A stretch of DNA of 62,212 nt, from NCBI RefSeq assembly GCF_021555155.1, contig NZ_JAKGBU010000022.1, forward strand, positions 1-62,212. The letters are read 5' to 3'. The translations under genes were made by a program, and so were the position numbers. The DNA is from Rhizobium alarense (GTDB lineage Bacteria; Pseudomonadota; Alphaproteobacteria; Rhizobiales; Rhizobiaceae). This document shows positions 39,662 to 51,746 of the stretch, piece after piece (position 1 is the stretch's first letter; every line of letters begins with the position of its first letter). A model generated the notes under the pieces. It saw nothing but the letters and a program-made list of their open reading frames with translations, did not search any database and was not told the DNA's origin.

Positions 39662-40623
39662 CGCGAAAGCCCGTATTCGGCGGCGTTGGCCACCTGCCTG
39701 TGGAAGCGCAGCTTGCGCAGATATTCGAGCGGGTCCTTCTTGACCACCAGCGCGCCCGGCGGCGTCATCAGCCAGTCGTAGAGCCGGGTCAGGAAGAAGC
39801 GCAGCGCCGCGCCGCGCGACAGGACCGGCAGGGCGGCGGCCTCGGCATCGGAGAGCGGCCGGATGCTTTCATAGCCGGCGAGCAGCGCCATGCCCTTCGT
39901 CAGGTTGAAGGAGCCGTCCTTCTCGAAGCACCAGGCGTTCAGGCAGACGGCGACGTCGTAGGCCAGCAGGTCGTTGCAGGCGAAATAGAAGTCGATGAGG
40001 CCGGACAGCCGGTCGCCGATGAAGAAGACGTTGTCCGGGAAGAGGTCCGCATGGATGACGCCGGCCGGCAGCGCCATCGGCCAGCGGTCTTCCAGCAGGG
40101 CGAGTTCGGCCCCGATCTCCGCCTGCAGGCCGGCCTCCACCTCGTCGGCCCGCGCCTCGGACCTCTCCCAGAGCGGCCGCCAGCCGTCGACCGACAGCGC
40201 GTTTCTGCGCGTCAGCGCAAAGCCCTCGCCCGCCACATGCATCGCGGCCAGCGCCCGGCCGACCTCGCGGCAATGTTTCGCCGCCGGCTTGCGAAGCCAC
40301 ATGCCCTCGAGGAAGGTGATGATCGCCGCCGGCCGGCCGGAGAGTTCACCGAGCAGCGCGTTGTCCTTGCGCGGCAGCGGCAGCGGGCAGGAAAGCCCCT
40401 TTTCGGCCAGATGGTGCATCAGGCCGAGGAAGAACGGCAGGTCGTCGCGGTCGACCCGCTTCTCGTAGAGCGTCAGGATGAAGCTGCCGGCGGTCGTGTG
40501 CAGCAGGAAGTTGGAGTTCTCGACGCCCTCGGCGATGCCCTTGTAGGACAGCAGCGTGCCCGCGTCATAGGCGGTCAGGAAGCGGGCGAGATCGTCCTCG
40601 GAAATATCGGTATAGACTGCCAA
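39658..40623 (-). CDS. thrB: Homoserine kinase
   Basis: A 321-residue kinase of the aminoglycoside-phosphotransferase fold (type II homoserine kinase), which makes O-phosphohomoserine for ThrC. The ATP-lid [12 protein letters not shown], the catalytic loop [13 protein letters not shown] and the metal Asp of [11 protein letters not shown] are all present. The start appears to be TTG at 40621-40623, directly before AVYTDI, a conserved beginning. It lies 44 nt after ispH. This type is usual in alphaproteobacteria in place of the GHMP-type ThrB. Confidence 0.95.
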   Translation of the reverse strand: MAVYTDISEDDLARFLTAYDAGTLLSYKGIAEGVENSNFLLHTTAGSFILTLYEKRVDRDDLPFFLGLMHHLAEKGLSCPLPLPRKDNALLGELSGRPAAIITFLEGMWLRKPAAKHCREVGRALAAMHVAGEGFALTRRNALSVDGWRPLWERSEARADEVEAGLQAEIGAELALLEDRWPMALPAGVIHADLFPDNVFFIGDRLSGLIDFYFACNDLLAYDVAVCLNAWCFEKDGSFNLTKGMALLAGYESIRPLSDAEAAALPVLSRGAALRFFLTRLYDWLMTPPGALVVKKDPLEYLRKLRFHRQVANAAEYGLSR

Positions 40624-40667
40624 AATCGTTCACTCGAATAAGACGCGGGCGCGCCGGGGTCCGTCAA

Positions 40668-41672
40668 TCAATCTCCGTTGACGAAGGCCATGTCGGCCGG
40701 CGTCAGGGCAATATTACGCAGCTCGCGGTTGACGAGGAAATTCTCGTTCTCCTCGACCGTGTCGGCCAGCTCCACGGTCGCCGCGTAGCGGGCCCGGAAG
40801 GCCTCGATGATCTCGTTGACGATGACCTCCGGCGCCGATGCCCCCGCCGAGAGCCCCACCGTACGGATATCGCCGAGCGCGTCCCAGTCGATTTCCGACG
40901 CGCGCTGGACCAGGATCGACTGCGTCGCGCCGGCGCGCAGGGCCACCTCGACGAGGCGCTTGGAATTCGAGGAGTTAGGCGCTCCGACGACAAGGAAGAG
41001 GTCGCAGCCGGGGGCCGCCTGCTTCACCGCCTCCTGGCGGTTGGTCGTCGCATAGCAGATCGAATCGGCGGCCGGCGCCGTCAGGTTGGGAAAGCGCTCC
41101 TGCAGCTTGGCGATGACGCCCGCGGTATCGTCGACCGACAGGGTCGTCTGCGTCACGAAGCCGAGATTGTCGGGGTCCGCCGGCGCATAGACCGCGGCAT
41201 CGTCCACGGTCTCGACCAGGGAGACGGAGCCTTCCGGCAACTGTCCCATCGTACCGATCACTTCCGGATGGCCGGCATGGCCGATCAGCACGACATGGCG
41301 GCCGAGCCGCTGGTGGCGCATCGCCTGCTTGTGGACCTTGGAGACAAGCGGACAGGTGGCATCGAGATAGAAGAGGTTGCGCGCCTGCGCGTCGGCCGGC
41401 ACGGATTTCGGCACGCCATGGGCCGAGAAGACCACCGGCTGGGCACGGTGCTCCTCCGGGATCTCGTCCAGCTCCTCGACGAAGATCGCGCCCTTGGCCT
41501 CCAGCCCCTCGACGACGTAGCGGTTGTGCACGATCTCGTGGCGGACATAGACCGGCGCGCCATAGGCCTTCAGCGCCAGCACGACGATCTGGATCGCCCG
41601 GTCGACGCCGGCGCAGAAGCCGCGCGGGCCGCAGAGGCGGATGGTGAGCGGCGCTTTGACCATGGCGTTCAT
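40668..41672 (-). CDS. ispH: 4-Hydroxy-3-methylbut-2-enyl diphosphate reductase
   Basis: A 334-residue iron-sulfur enzyme, the last step of the MEP isoprenoid pathway giving IPP and DMAPP. The three cluster Cys are C20 ([11 protein letters not shown]), C107 ([11 protein letters not shown]) and C206 ([10 protein letters not shown]). E-x-T-T and the His residues around VRHEIVHN and GHAGHPEV also match. It begins 1 nt after the DUF1304 stop, so the two are coupled, and thrB and rnhA follow. Confidence 0.98.
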   Translation of the reverse strand: MNAMVKAPLTIRLCGPRGFCAGVDRAIQIVVLALKAYGAPVYVRHEIVHNRYVVEGLEAKGAIFVEELDEIPEEHRAQPVVFSAHGVPKSVPADAQARNLFYLDATCPLVSKVHKQAMRHQRLGRHVVLIGHAGHPEVIGTMGQLPEGSVSLVETVDDAAVYAPADPDNLGFVTQTTLSVDDTAGVIAKLQERFPNLTAPAADSICYATTNRQEAVKQAAPGCDLFLVVGAPNSSNSKRLVEVALRAGATQSILVQRASEIDWDALGDIRTVGLSAGASAPEVIVNEIIEAFRARYAATVELADTVEENENFLVNRELRNIALTPADMAFVNGD

Positions 41673-41673
41673 G

Positions 41674-42039
41674 TCAGTAGCTCAGCGCGACGAAGAGCAT
41701 GGCCAGCATGGCGGGCGCGCCCTGCACATAGAGGATGCGGCGGCTCACCGTATGGGCGCCGTAGGCCGCGGCCGCCACGACGCAGAGCAGGAAGAACACT
41801 TTGAGCTGGAAAGAAAACAGCGGGTCCGGGTGCAGCAGCCCCCACACCAGACCGAGCGCCAGGAAGCCGTTGTAGAGGCCCTGGTTGGCGGCAAGCGTCG
41901 CGGTCGCCGCAGCCTTCTCCTCGTCCATGCAGAAGATGGCGCGGCCCCGCGGCGTCGTCCACAGGAACATCTCCAGATAGAGGAAACCCGCATGCAGGAG
42001 GGCCGTCAGCAAGACGAGGGTGTTGGCGATCGCGGTCAT
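41674..42039 (-). CDS. DUF1304 membrane protein
   Basis: A 121-residue protein with four predicted membrane helices (about 5-25, 50-68, 75-95 and 100-120). The DUF1304 pattern [14 protein letters not shown] and [16 protein letters not shown] is clear. The function is unknown. It is first in the run that continues with ispH, thrB and rnhA; the promoter should lie in the 175 bp up to the SURF1 stop at 42215. Confidence 0.85.
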   Translation of the reverse strand: MTAIANTLVLLTALLHAGFLYLEMFLWTTPRGRAIFCMDEEKAAATATLAANQGLYNGFLALGLVWGLLHPDPLFSFQLKVFFLLCVVAAAAYGAHTVSRRILYVQGAPAMLAMLFVALSY

Positions 42040-42214
42040 CTGTCTCGTTTCGTCCTGTCCGGCCTATCGCCGGCTTTCGGCCGGTTTAGCACAAAACCCG
42101 CCCGTTGAAAGGCTCCGGCGCGCCGTTTGCCACCGGGGGCCGGCCGGCCGTTGCGCAGCGTTCTCTGCGGTCATGCGAAGGTCGCCTGTCTCCGCCAAGG
42201 AGTGTTCCTCCCCC

Positions 42215-42958
42215 TTATTCGGTTCTGAAACGAAAAGCTATCAGTACGCCGGCAAGGGCCAGCGCAAGGCCGTACCAGGTCACAGCATATTGAAGGTGGC
42301 TGTTCGGCAGGTCGAACTGCGTGACGCCGCCGATCGGAAGTCCGTTCGGATTGGCGGTCGCGTCGGCGTCGACGAAGAAGGGCACGACGCGGGACGAATC
42401 GAAACCGTCGCTCGCCGCCATCTGGTCGATGTCCTTCCAGTAGAAGATGTTGCGCGCCGGATCGTTGTCCGGCACCAGCCAGGACGGCTTGCCGGAAAGC
42501 CGGTCGCGCGCCAGCCCGGTTACGGTCTGCGGGCCGGTGAGCTGGCCCTGCTTGCGCATCTCCGGCTCCTTGTTCTCATAGGGGACGAAACCGCGGTTGA
42601 CGAAGAGGACACGGCCGTCCGCGAGCGCGAGCGGCGTGTAGACGTGGTAGCCGGTGACGCCGTTCCAGGTGGCGAAGAAATGCCGTTCGCGATTGTTGAG
42701 GAAGGTGCCCGTCACGGCAACGGGGCGATATTCGATGTCGCCGCCCGCAGCCTTCATCGCCTCGATTTCGGCCAGTGGCACCGGCGTCGCGACGCGCCGT
42801 TCGGCGATGTCGGCGATCAGCGTCTCCTTCCAGTGGAGGCGCTGGACCTGCCAGGTGCCGAGCGACAGCAGAATGGCGAAGACAAGCGCGATGCCGAGTG
42901 CCGCGAGTATGCGGCCAACCGGATGTGACGATTCCTGCCGTTCCGCGACGTCAGCCAC
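42215..42958 (-). CDS. SURF1-family cytochrome oxidase assembly protein
   Basis: A protein of about 247 residues. One membrane helix lies near each end (ILAALGIALVFAILLSLGTWQVQRL and WYGLALALAGVLIAFRF), with a periplasmic domain between them holding the SURF1 patterns PVAVTGTFL, GYHVYTPL, VFVNRGFVP and the end TWYGLALAL. SURF1 helps to insert heme a into subunit I. I chose GTG 42958, which overlaps the DUF983 stop by 8 nt; a GTG at 42982 is an alternative. The position after DUF983 and ctaE fits the oxidase cluster. Confidence 0.92.
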   Translation of the reverse strand: MADVAERQESSHPVGRILAALGIALVFAILLSLGTWQVQRLHWKETLIADIAERRVATPVPLAEIEAMKAAGGDIEYRPVAVTGTFLNNRERHFFATWNGVTGYHVYTPLALADGRVLFVNRGFVPYENKEPEMRKQGQLTGPQTVTGLARDRLSGKPSWLVPDNDPARNIFYWKDIDQMAASDGFDSSRVVPFFVDADATANPNGLPIGGVTQFDLPNSHLQYAVTWYGLALALAGVLIAFRFRTE

Positions 42959-43334
42959 GGTCGATCTCGCCCGGCCGCGCACTGTTGCGGTATTGCAGCG
43001 TGATCAGCACGCCCTTCAGAATGCGGGTAAGCGCCAGACTGAAGAGGACCGCAAGCGGGATCCATAGGATGAAGTGAACCCAGAGCGGCGGATTGACGTT
43101 CACCTCCATCCAGAGCGCCGCGCCGACAACGATGAAGCCGACGATCAGGATAACGAAAACGACGGGGCCGTCGCCGGAATCGGCAAAGGAATAGTCGAGG
43201 CCGCAGCCGGCACAGCGCGGCTTGACCTTCAAAAATCCATCGAACAGCTTTCCCTGGCCGCAGCGCGGGCAACAGCCCTTGATGCCGGCGCCAATCGGCT
43301 CGACGGGCGGGTAGAGTGCCTTGTCCTCGTTCAT
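42951..43334 (-). CDS. DUF983 membrane protein of the oxidase cluster
   Basis: A 127-residue protein. Two Cys pairs form a zinc-ribbon-like start (GCCPRCGQGKLFDGFLKVKPRCAGCGLDY), followed by two membrane helices (VVFVILIVGFIVVGAALWM and PLWVHFILWIPLAVLFSLAL). Genes of this family accompany ctaE and SURF1 in alphaproteobacteria, so a role in oxidase assembly is likely but not proven. It is separated from ctaE by a terminator-like hairpin and overlaps the SURF1 start. Confidence 0.88.
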   Translation of the reverse strand: MNEDKALYPPVEPIGAGIKGCCPRCGQGKLFDGFLKVKPRCAGCGLDYSFADSGDGPVVFVILIVGFIVVGAALWMEVNVNPPLWVHFILWIPLAVLFSLALTRILKGVLITLQYRNSARPGEIDRG

Positions 43335-43469
43335 CGGATGCTCCCGGTACCTGGCGGTGCCTCTGCGGCAGCGCTCGTTCCGCTGTAGGTAGCGCCTCGC
43401 ATGCGCCATGTCCAATGCGCCGACTGCGGCAAAGGGCGCGGTTCGCCGGCGCGTCGCCCGACCTGCCCC

Positions 43470-43502
43470 GCAACGAAAGGCGGCCGCATTGCTGCGGCCG
43501 CC
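43470..43502 (-). terminator. Hairpin terminator after ctaE
   Basis: GGCGGCCGCA and TGCGGCCGCC pair over 10 bp around TTGC. On the minus strand TTTCGTTG follows. It may separate the ctaCDB-coxF-ctaGE transcript from DUF983-SURF1, or allow partial read-through. Confidence 0.65.
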
Positions 43503-43531
43503 GGAATGCGGGATCCAAGAAAGCCCGGGGC

Positions 43532-44404
43532 TCAGTGGACCGGTGCGCCCCAGCCACCCCAGATGTAGATGGAGAAGAACAGGAACAGCCAGACCACGTC
43601 GACGAAGTGCCAGTACCAGGCCGCCGCCTCGAAGCCGAAATGCTGCTTCGGCGTGAAATCGCCACCGAGCGCGCGCACGAGGCAGACGGTCAGGAAGATC
43701 GTGCCGACGAGCACGTGGAAACCGTGGAAGCCGGTCGCCATGAAGAAGGTCGCGCCGTAGATCGAATCCTTGAAGGCGAACGGTGCGTGAGCGTATTCGT
43801 AGCCCTGCACGAAGGAGAACAGCGCGCCGAGCAGAACGGTCAGCGTCAGCCCCTGGACGAGACCCCTGCGGTCGCCGTGCAGCAGCGCATGGTGCGCCCA
43901 GGTGACACAGGTGCCGGAGAGCAGCAGGATGACGGTGTTGTAGAGCGGCAGGTGCCAGGGATCGAGCACCTCGATGCCCTTCGGCGGCCACTGGCCACCG
44001 GTGAACTCGGTGCGCGCTGCCTGGATGGCTTCGCCGGCAAAGAGGCTCGCATCGAAGAACGCCCAGAACCAGGCGACGAAGAACATCACTTCCGAGGCGA
44101 TGAACATGATCATGCCGTAGCGCAGGTGCAGCGACACGACGCGGGTGTGGTGTCCCTCGTGCGCTTCCTTCACCGTATCGGCCCACCAGGCGTACATGGT
44201 GTAGAGCGTGATCACCAGGCCGATGACGAAGATCCACGGATTGGCGAGCTCCAGGCCGAAGATCTTCAGCGAGCTGCCGGCGAGGTAGCGCATGTAGACG
44301 ATGCCGCCGATCGCCAAGATGAAGGCGCCGATCGCGGCAAGCAGCGGCCACGGGCTCGGGTCGATGATGTGGTAGTCGTGGTTCTTCTGATGCGCATCGG
44401 CCAT
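43532..44404 (-). CDS. ctaE: Cytochrome c oxidase subunit III
   Basis: A 290-residue membrane protein with seven predicted helices and the subunit III patterns HHTRVVSLHLRYGMIMFIASEVMFFVAWFWAFF and ATGFHGFHVLVGTIFL, ending in a WYWHFVDVVWLFLF helix. The length is standard. It belongs to the aa3-type oxidase encoded by ctaC and ctaD. The gene starts 58 nt after ctaG in the same direction, which makes it the last structural gene of the operon. Confidence 0.97.
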   Translation of the reverse strand: MADAHQKNHDYHIIDPSPWPLLAAIGAFILAIGGIVYMRYLAGSSLKIFGLELANPWIFVIGLVITLYTMYAWWADTVKEAHEGHHTRVVSLHLRYGMIMFIASEVMFFVAWFWAFFDASLFAGEAIQAARTEFTGGQWPPKGIEVLDPWHLPLYNTVILLLSGTCVTWAHHALLHGDRRGLVQGLTLTVLLGALFSFVQGYEYAHAPFAFKDSIYGATFFMATGFHGFHVLVGTIFLTVCLVRALGGDFTPKQHFGFEAAAWYWHFVDVVWLFLFFSIYIWGGWGAPVH

Positions 44405-44462
44405 GTGACTTATCCCCGAATGTATCGCGTCGTTCCCGACATAGCCGGAAACGCCTGTCTGA

Positions 44463-45065
44463 TCAAAGCTTGTTTGCGGCCTTCCCCGCCTCGTCCGACA
44501 CGGCAGCAACGGGTTTCGTGCCCTCGTGCGGATAGAAGGTGTAGGAAAGCGTGAGCGTGTGGATGTTCTTCGTCTCGACCGGCTCGACGATCGCCGGATC
44601 GACGAAGAAGACGACCGGCATGAGCATCTCCTCGCCGGGTTTCAGCATCGTCTCCGTGAAGCAGAAACACTGGACCTTGTTGAAATAGGCGCCGGCGGAC
44701 TGCGGCGTGACGTTGAAGGTCGCCTGGCCCTTCGTATCGCGCGTCGAAAGGTTGCGGGCGCGGTACATGACCTGCACGGTCTCGCCGATCTTCAGTTCCA
44801 CTTCGCGCTGGACGGGTTCGAACTGCCAGGGCAGGCCCGGCGCGGTATTGGCATCGAAGCGTACCTTGACCGTGCGGTCGAGCACCACGTCCGACATCTG
44901 CTCGACGCGCTGCGTCGTGCCGCCGTAGCCGGTCACCTTGCAGAACATCTCGTAGAGCGGCACGGCGGCATAGGCCATGCCGACCATCGCCACGACGAAG
45001 GTCAGACAGGCCGCAACGATCGTGCCGTTGCCGAGCTTGCCGTTGGTCTGCGGGGCATCGCTCAT
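44463..45065 (-). CDS. ctaG: Cox11-type copper chaperone CtaG
   Basis: A 200-residue assembly factor with one N-terminal membrane helix ([24 protein letters not shown]) and a periplasmic Ig-like domain. The copper-binding C-x-C is in [11 protein letters not shown]; Cys in [10 protein letters not shown] is also conserved. It delivers copper to the CuB site in subunit I. It lies 4 nt after coxF and before ctaE, the usual order. Confidence 0.97.
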   Translation of the reverse strand: MSDAPQTNGKLGNGTIVAACLTFVVAMVGMAYAAVPLYEMFCKVTGYGGTTQRVEQMSDVVLDRTVKVRFDANTAPGLPWQFEPVQREVELKIGETVQVMYRARNLSTRDTKGQATFNVTPQSAGAYFNKVQCFCFTETMLKPGEEMLMPVVFFVDPAIVEPVETKNIHTLTLSYTFYPHEGTKPVAAVSDEAGKAANKL

Positions 45066-45069
45066 CGGC

Positions 45070-45210
45070 CTACTCCACCATGCCGCCGGCGAATTTCACC
45101 AGCGTGACGATGTAGAACAACACGACGAGGCCGCCAAGCGTCAGCGCGAGCGCGATGTTCCGGCCCCGGCGCGACTTCTTCTGCCTGTCGTTGAGCGTTA
45201 CGGTTTCCAT
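45070..45210 (-). CDS. coxF: CoxF-type small membrane protein
   Basis: A 46-residue protein with a basic start ([11 protein letters not shown]) and one membrane helix ([22 protein letters not shown]). A small protein of this kind lies between ctaB and ctaG in many alphaproteobacterial operons and is named CoxF. The function is not known; it may be an assembly or accessory subunit. It is spaced 8 nt from ctaB and 4 nt from ctaG, which supports real translation. Confidence 0.85.
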   Translation of the reverse strand: METVTLNDRQKKSRRGRNIALALTLGGLVVLFYIVTLVKFAGGMVE

Positions 45211-45218
45211 CGGCTCCC

Positions 45219-46154
45219 TCACAGCAGCTTGGCGATCAGGTGATCGCCGATCAGCGCTAAGAAGACGGCGAAAAGGTAAAGGATCGAAAAGGCGAAGAGC
45301 TTCTTGGCCGGCACCATGGCGCGGTCGGCTTCCGGCATGCGCAGCACACCGATGGAATACCAGACGAACCCGAGGCCGAGCGCCGCGGCGAAGAGCCCGT
45401 ACCAGAGGCTCGCGAAGCCGAGCACGGCGGGAACCACGGCGATCACCGCGGTCAGCACCGCATAGATGACGATCTGGACCTTGGTGGTCGCCTCGCCGGC
45501 CACGTTCGGCAGCATGGGGACGCCGACTGCGCCATAGTCGCGCATCTTGAAGAGCGCCAGCGCCCAGAAATGCGCCGGCGTCCAGAGGAAGGTGATGAGG
45601 AAGAGCACGATGCTCTCGATCGAGACGCCGCCCGTGACGCAGGCCCAGCCGATCATCGGCGGGAAGGCGCCCGCCGCACCGCCGATGACGATGTTCTGCG
45701 GCGTCGAGCGCTTCAGCCACATCGTGTAGACGACCACGTAGAAGAAGATGGTGAAGGCGAGAAGCCCGGCGGAGAGCCAGTTGACGACGAGGCCGAGGAT
45801 CACGACCGAGAAGGCGGAAAGCGTCAGGCCGAAGGCGAGCGCCTCTTCCGGCCGGATGCGGCCCGACGGGATCGGCCGGCTCGCCGTGCGCGACATGACG
45901 GCGTCGATGTCGGCGTCGTACCACATGTTCAGGGCACCGGAGGCTCCGGCGCCCACGGCGATACAGAGGATCGCGATGAAGCCGATCAGCGGGTTGATAT
46001 GGCCGGGCGCGAGCACGAGGCCGGCGAGCGCGGTGAAGACGACAAGCGACATGACGCGCGGCTTCAGGAGCTCGAAATAATCGCGCGGCGACGCTTCGGA
46101 GAGGTAGACCTCGCCCGTCCGCTCAACCGCTTCATTGTGATCGAAGACTGCCAT
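45219..46154 (-). CDS. ctaB: Protoheme IX farnesyltransferase
   Basis: A 311-residue UbiA-type prenyltransferase that makes heme O, the precursor of heme A for this oxidase. The first Asp-rich motif is [23 protein letters not shown] and the second is around [16 protein letters not shown]. About eight to nine membrane helices are predicted. It starts 97 nt after ctaD; a hairpin lies in that gap. Confidence 0.97.
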   Translation of the reverse strand: MAVFDHNEAVERTGEVYLSEASPRDYFELLKPRVMSLVVFTALAGLVLAPGHINPLIGFIAILCIAVGAGASGALNMWYDADIDAVMSRTASRPIPSGRIRPEEALAFGLTLSAFSVVILGLVVNWLSAGLLAFTIFFYVVVYTMWLKRSTPQNIVIGGAAGAFPPMIGWACVTGGVSIESIVLFLITFLWTPAHFWALALFKMRDYGAVGVPMLPNVAGEATTKVQIVIYAVLTAVIAVVPAVLGFASLWYGLFAAALGLGFVWYSIGVLRMPEADRAMVPAKKLFAFSILYLFAVFLALIGDHLIAKLL

Positions 46155-46211
46155 AACCGTCGTCCCGGGCCGTTCGGCCGCTCCCGGCGGGCAGGTGCCC
46201 GTCCGATTGGC

Positions 46212-46234
46212 GAGGCCGCCAAGCTGGCGGCCTC
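46212..46234. other. Stem-loop between ctaD and ctaB
   Basis: GAGGCCGCC and GGCGGCCTC form a perfect 9-bp stem around AAGCT. No T-run follows on either strand, so it is not a standard terminator. It could stabilise the 3' end of the upstream ctaC-ctaD message so that more structural than assembly protein is made. Confidence 0.55.
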
Positions 46235-46251
46235 TCTATGGTTCCTGGATC

Positions 46252-48823
<2,572 letters not shown>

Positions 48824-49220
48824 AACGTATCTCCCCGATGCGTTTGACTGGGATCAAACGGAAACGCAGAATCCCTGCTATACCGCTCGCTTAAAATCAC
48901 AGTTTCCGGCTCGCCGCAACCGCCACGGAGGAAAGCCCGTGCGGCATTTTTGCGCAAAAGCAAGACTGCGGCGGACCGGGCGATTTTTTCCACTATCCTT
49001 ACAGCACCGGACGCCGCAACGAAAGGCGGAAGGCAGGGCGGACTGCCCAAGCCGGCCCGCTGCCCGCGCTCGTTCCGGCCGCTGCCGCGGCAAGCAATGC
49101 GCTTGTCGCGCTTCCGGTCCTATTTCCGCCGTGAAGCACTGGAAATCCACCGTCAGGTCTTTTCATTTCCGGCGGCGCTCTTCAAGAATAGCCTGTCTGA
49201 TTCGAGTCTTTGAGGTATTC
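48824..49220. other. 397-bp divergent promoter region between ctaC and the ialB-like gene
   Basis: The region has no convincing gene on either strand. It must hold the promoter for the oxidase operon on the minus strand and for the ialB-like gene on the plus strand. I could not identify a clear -35/-10 pair. Confidence 0.55.
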
Positions 49221-49751
49221 ATGGGTTTCGGTTCCCTCCCCTGGCCGGCAAAAGCGGTCCGCAGCCTTGCCGTCCTCGTGGTCGCGGCCGGTTCGCTTCC
49301 GGCCATCGCCGCAGCCCAGCAGCCCGGTACGGTCAAGTCGAACCATGGCGCCTGGTCGATCGTCTGCGACCAGCCGGCGGGCGCCTCCGCCGAACAATGC
49401 GCGCTGATGCAGAACGTCATCGCCGAGGACAGGCCCGAAGTCGGCCTTTCGGTCGTCGTGCTGAAGACCGCGGACCGCAAGGCGAAGATCCTGCGTGTTC
49501 TCGCCCCCCTCGGCGTGCTGCTGCCGAACGGCCTCGGCCTCAACGTCGACGGCAAGGACATCGGCCGCGCCTATTTCGTGCGGTGCTTCTCCGACGGCTG
49601 CTACGCCGAGGTCGTGCTCGAGGAAGAGTTGCTGAAGACCTTCCGCTCCGGCGCCACCGCCACTTTCATCGTCTTCCAGTCGCCGGAGGAAGGCATCGGC
49701 ATCCCGGTCGACCTCAAGGGCTTCGGCGAAGGCTACGACACGCTGCCGTGA
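49221..49751 (+). CDS. Invasion-associated locus B (IalB) family protein
   Basis: A 176-residue exported protein. The signal peptide ends around AIAAAQQ (residue 30). The mature domain has the IalB pattern HGAWSIVCD, EQCALMQ, then LRVLAPLGVLLPNGLGL, and CFSDGCYAEV with paired Cys, ending FVFQSPEEGIGIPVDL-like. The family was named in Bartonella but is widespread in free-living rhizobia, where its role is not clear. TTTGAGG precedes the ATG. It diverges from ctaC. Confidence 0.9.
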   Translation: MGFGSLPWPAKAVRSLAVLVVAAGSLPAIAAAQQPGTVKSNHGAWSIVCDQPAGASAEQCALMQNVIAEDRPEVGLSVVVLKTADRKAKILRVLAPLGVLLPNGLGLNVDGKDIGRAYFVRCFSDGCYAEVVLEEELLKTFRSGATATFIVFQSPEEGIGIPVDLKGFGEGYDTLP

Positions 49752-49818
49752 GCGGGCTTGCCGCCCGCGACCGGGGGCCTTACATGATCCCCGAACTCAA
49801 ATCGCGTGCGGAGCTCCC

Positions 49819-51234
49819 ATGAACACCGACCTTCTCTCCCTCTTCGACGCCGACGAGGCGTCCGTGCAGGCGGTGCTTCGGGAGACGCTGAAAAACGCCG
49901 ACGACGGCGAACTCTTCCTTGAACACGCGCAGGCGGAATCGCTGTCCTTCGACAACGGCCGCATCAAGGGCGGCAGCTTCAACACCGACCAGGGCTTCGG
50001 CCTCAGGGCCGTCGCCGGCGAAGCGGTCGGCTATGCCCATTCCGGCGAGATGACGCTCGCGGCGCTGAAGCGTGCCGGCGACGCTGCCTCCGCCGTCTCG
50101 CACGGCCATGCCGGCAGCTATGCCGAGCCGCCGCAGGGCACCAACCGCAGGCTCTATGGCGCCGAAAACCCGATCGGCAGCCCGACCTTCGAGGAGAAGG
50201 TCAAGCTGCTCACCGGGATCGACGCCTATCTGCGCGCCAAGGACCCGAAGGTCCGTCAGGTGACGGCAAGCGTCGCGGCGAGCTGGCAGGTCGTCAACAT
50301 CCTGCGCGCCGACGGCCACCGCGTCAGCGACGTGCGGCCGATGACCCGGATCAACGTCTCCGTCGTCGTCGGCGACGGCGACCGGCAGGAGACCGGCTCC
50401 TACGGCATGGGCGGGCGCACGAGCTTCGGCGACTTCCTGACGGAGGAAAGCTGGCGGTTCGGCGCCGACGAGGCGCTGCGCCAGGCGCTCGTCAACCTCG
50501 AAGCCGTCGAGGCGCCGGCCGGCACGATGGACGTGGTGCTCGCCTCCGGCTGGCCGGGCGTGATGCTGCACGAGGCGGTCGGCCACGGCCTGGAAGGCGA
50601 CTTCAACCGCAAGAAGACCTCCGCCTTCGCCGGGCTGCTCGGCGAGCAGGTCGCGGCAAAGGGCGTCACCGTCGTCGACGACGGCACGATCGACGACCGC
50701 CGCGGCTCGATCACCGTCGACGACGAGGGAACGCCGTCGGCCCACAACGTCCTCATCGAGGACGGCAGGCTGGTCGGCTACATGCAGGACCGCCAGAACG
50801 CCCGCCTGATGGGCATGAAGGCGACCGGCAACGGCCGCCGCCAGGGCTACGCCCATCGCCCGATGCCGCGCATGACCAACACCTACATGCTCTCCGGCGA
50901 CCGGACGCCGGAGGAAATCATCGCATCGGTGAAGAAGGGCATCTATGCCGTCTCCTTCGGCGGCGGCCAGGTCGACATCACATCGGGGAAATTCGTCTTC
51001 GGCTGCACCGAGGCCTATCTCATCGAGGACGGCAAGGTCGGCGCTCCGGTCAAGGGCGCCATGCTGATCGGCAACGGGCCGGACGCGATGAAGCGCGTGA
51101 CGATGATCGGCAACGACACGAAGCTCGATACCGGCATCGGCAATTGCGGCAAGGCCGGCCAGTGGGTGCCCGTCGGCGTCGGCCAGCCGCATCTCCGGAT
51201 GGACCAGATCACAGTCGGCGGCACCAGGGCCTGA
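49819..51234 (+). CDS. tldD: TldD metalloprotease subunit
   Basis: A 471-residue protein. The zinc motif H251-E-A-V-G-H256 (LHEAVGHGLEGD) is intact. TldD forms a heterodimer with TldE/PmbA, which is not in this window, and together they degrade unfolded peptides and process antitoxins or modified peptides. The C-terminal GNCGKAGQWVPVGVGQPHLR is also characteristic. It lies 67 nt after the ialB-like gene in the same direction, with GGAG before the ATG. Confidence 0.97.
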   Translation: MNTDLLSLFDADEASVQAVLRETLKNADDGELFLEHAQAESLSFDNGRIKGGSFNTDQGFGLRAVAGEAVGYAHSGEMTLAALKRAGDAASAVSHGHAGSYAEPPQGTNRRLYGAENPIGSPTFEEKVKLLTGIDAYLRAKDPKVRQVTASVAASWQVVNILRADGHRVSDVRPMTRINVSVVVGDGDRQETGSYGMGGRTSFGDFLTEESWRFGADEALRQALVNLEAVEAPAGTMDVVLASGWPGVMLHEAVGHGLEGDFNRKKTSAFAGLLGEQVAAKGVTVVDDGTIDDRRGSITVDDEGTPSAHNVLIEDGRLVGYMQDRQNARLMGMKATGNGRRQGYAHRPMPRMTNTYMLSGDRTPEEIIASVKKGIYAVSFGGGQVDITSGKFVFGCTEAYLIEDGKVGAPVKGAMLIGNGPDAMKRVTMIGNDTKLDTGIGNCGKAGQWVPVGVGQPHLRMDQITVGGTRA

Positions 51235-51249
51235 GAACGGTCGCGGAAT

Positions 51250-51570
51250 CTACGGCAAGCGGGGACCGTTCGTCGGCCGGAACCGCCACTTCCGCTCGAT
51301 CGCCGCCGCAAGATCGACATCGTGGTGCCGCGCGAACAGCAGGATATGGCCGAGGAGATCCGCCGTCTCGTCGGCGAGCAGCCGCCGCAGATCCTCCGGC
51401 GAATGCCCTTTCGCCGGCGATCGGCCCGACAGACGGTTGGCGACCTGGGTCAGTTCGCCCGCCTCCTCCTGCAGCTTCAAAAGAAACCAGTCGCCGTCCC
51501 GCGCGATATCGCGTTCCGCAGCGTAGCGCGCCGACGCGGCCTCGAAGGATTCGGCGAGTGCCCGGATCAT
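51250..51570 (-). CDS. MazG-like nucleotide pyrophosphohydrolase
   Basis: A 106-residue all-alpha protein. The metal-binding pattern of the MazG/HisE superfamily is visible as LQEEAGEL (EExxE) and, after a helix, DETADLLGH (ExxD), followed by an Arg/Lys tail. It probably hydrolyses a nucleoside triphosphate or phosphoribosyl-ATP-like substrate. HisE proper is usually in the his cluster, so this is more likely a general MazG-type enzyme. GGGAG precedes the ATG. It is convergent with tldD, 15 nt apart. Confidence 0.82.
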   Translation of the reverse strand: MIRALAESFEAASARYAAERDIARDGDWFLLKLQEEAGELTQVANRLSGRSPAKGHSPEDLRRLLADETADLLGHILLFARHHDVDLAAAIERKWRFRPTNGPRLP

Positions 51571-51746
51571 CCCTGTTCTCCCTATGTTCGGCAAACACAA
51601 CCACGATTCCCGGCGCGGGTCCATAGCCGGCCCCGTCCCCGGCAGCCCGGCGGCGCAGGCAAACGGACCGGGGCGGCCGCGCGTTAACGAACCGGATACC
51701 ATGCGGACGGCATAAAGGGCCGATCGGAACCGCAATCGGAGACCCA

